A stretch of 5,379 nucleotides of DNA, from positions 1 through 5,379 of the forward strand of contig DPWT01000031.1 in assembly GCA_003527555.1 (NCBI GenBank). Direction: 5' to 3'. The notes under the pieces are model-generated. The model was given only the letters and a program-made list of their open reading frames with translations. It did no database searches and was not told where the DNA came from. Below, piece after piece: positions 5,316 to 5,379 of this stretch. Source of the DNA: Verrucomicrobiales bacterium (GTDB taxonomy: Bacteria > Verrucomicrobiota > Verrucomicrobiia > Verrucomicrobiales > Akkermansiaceae). Positions within the stretch are counted from its first letter, which is position 1. Every line of letters starts with the position of its first letter. The position numbers and the translations under genes were made by a program.

Positions 5316-5379
5316 ATGCCCACACTTTTTGAAAAAATTGCGGCACGAGAAATCCCAGCAGATATTATCTATGAAGACG
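5316..5379 (+). CDS. HIT-family (HinT-like) protein, 5' end only
   Basis: The 21 visible codons read MPTLFEKIAAREIPADIIYED, which is the hallmark N-terminus of HinT-type histidine triad nucleotide-binding hydrolases (compare the family pattern TLFEKII.REIPA.I.YED). These act on adenosine 5'-phosphoramidates and similar compounds in the cytoplasm. The gene runs off the right edge, so the catalytic HxHxH motif cannot be checked. The start codon lies one base after the preceding stop (TAA T ATG), which suggests translational coupling within the nrdR operon. No Shine-Dalgarno site is seen. Confidence 0.85.
   Translation, partial: MPTLFEKIAAREIPADIIYED

Noticed and set aside
4960..5346. Minus-strand open frame of 128 codons at the right end
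   Set aside because: It is antisense to the ATP-cone-like gene and the HIT start, and gives no recognisable protein, while the plus-strand genes fit operon spacing.
1..5379. tRNA, rRNA, CRISPR array, insertion sequence or phage signal
   Set aside because: No cloverleaf, no regularly spaced repeats, no transposase or integrase sequence and no long terminal inverted repeats were found on reading both strands.

Overview
The window reads as an ordinary housekeeping stretch of a Gram-negative bacterial chromosome of intermediate GC, about half by eye. It carries six complete or nearly complete genes plus the first codons of a seventh. The gene set (lipid II flippase, tRNA t6A synthesis, shikimate kinase, long-chain polyprenyl diphosphate synthase, NrdR, an ATP-cone-like protein, a HIT protein) and the lack of clear Shine-Dalgarno sequences would suit a member of the PVC group, perhaps Verrucomicrobiota (Opitutae-like). 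That placement is a guess from general impression. No rRNA, tRNA, mobile element or CRISPR array is visible.

Layout: the left 2.2 kb is on the minus strand and reads sua5 then murJ, 53 bp apart and probably co-transcribed. murJ has two oddities: a soluble insertion of about 150 residues in the periplasmic loop between its third and fourth membrane segments, and a stop codon after 374 residues, close to the window edge, where base composition changes sharply. A divergent intergenic region at about 2209-2359, rich in short palindromes, separates sua5 from aroK on the plus strand. aroK has a good sigma70-like promoter and ends in a weak terminator-like hairpin. A trans-polyprenyl diphosphate synthase follows with its own candidate promoter. 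A 213-bp gap then holds a perfect 8-bp inverted repeat and a 16-bp match to the NrdR-box consensus lying over a TATAGT -10-like element. After it comes a likely operon: nrdR, an unrecognised protein whose N-terminal half looks like a degenerate ATP-cone, and a HIT-family gene cut by the right edge.

Functionally, MurJ and the polyprenyl synthase serve the envelope and quinone pathways, AroK feeds chorismate and so aromatic amino acids and quinone head groups, Sua5 makes the t6A modification of tRNA, and NrdR controls ribonucleotide reductase genes. The most interesting points are the MurJ insertion and the coupling of nrdR to a second ATP-cone-like protein, with a possible autoregulatory NrdR box upstream. 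I see no evidence of a defence system or other wholly new system.
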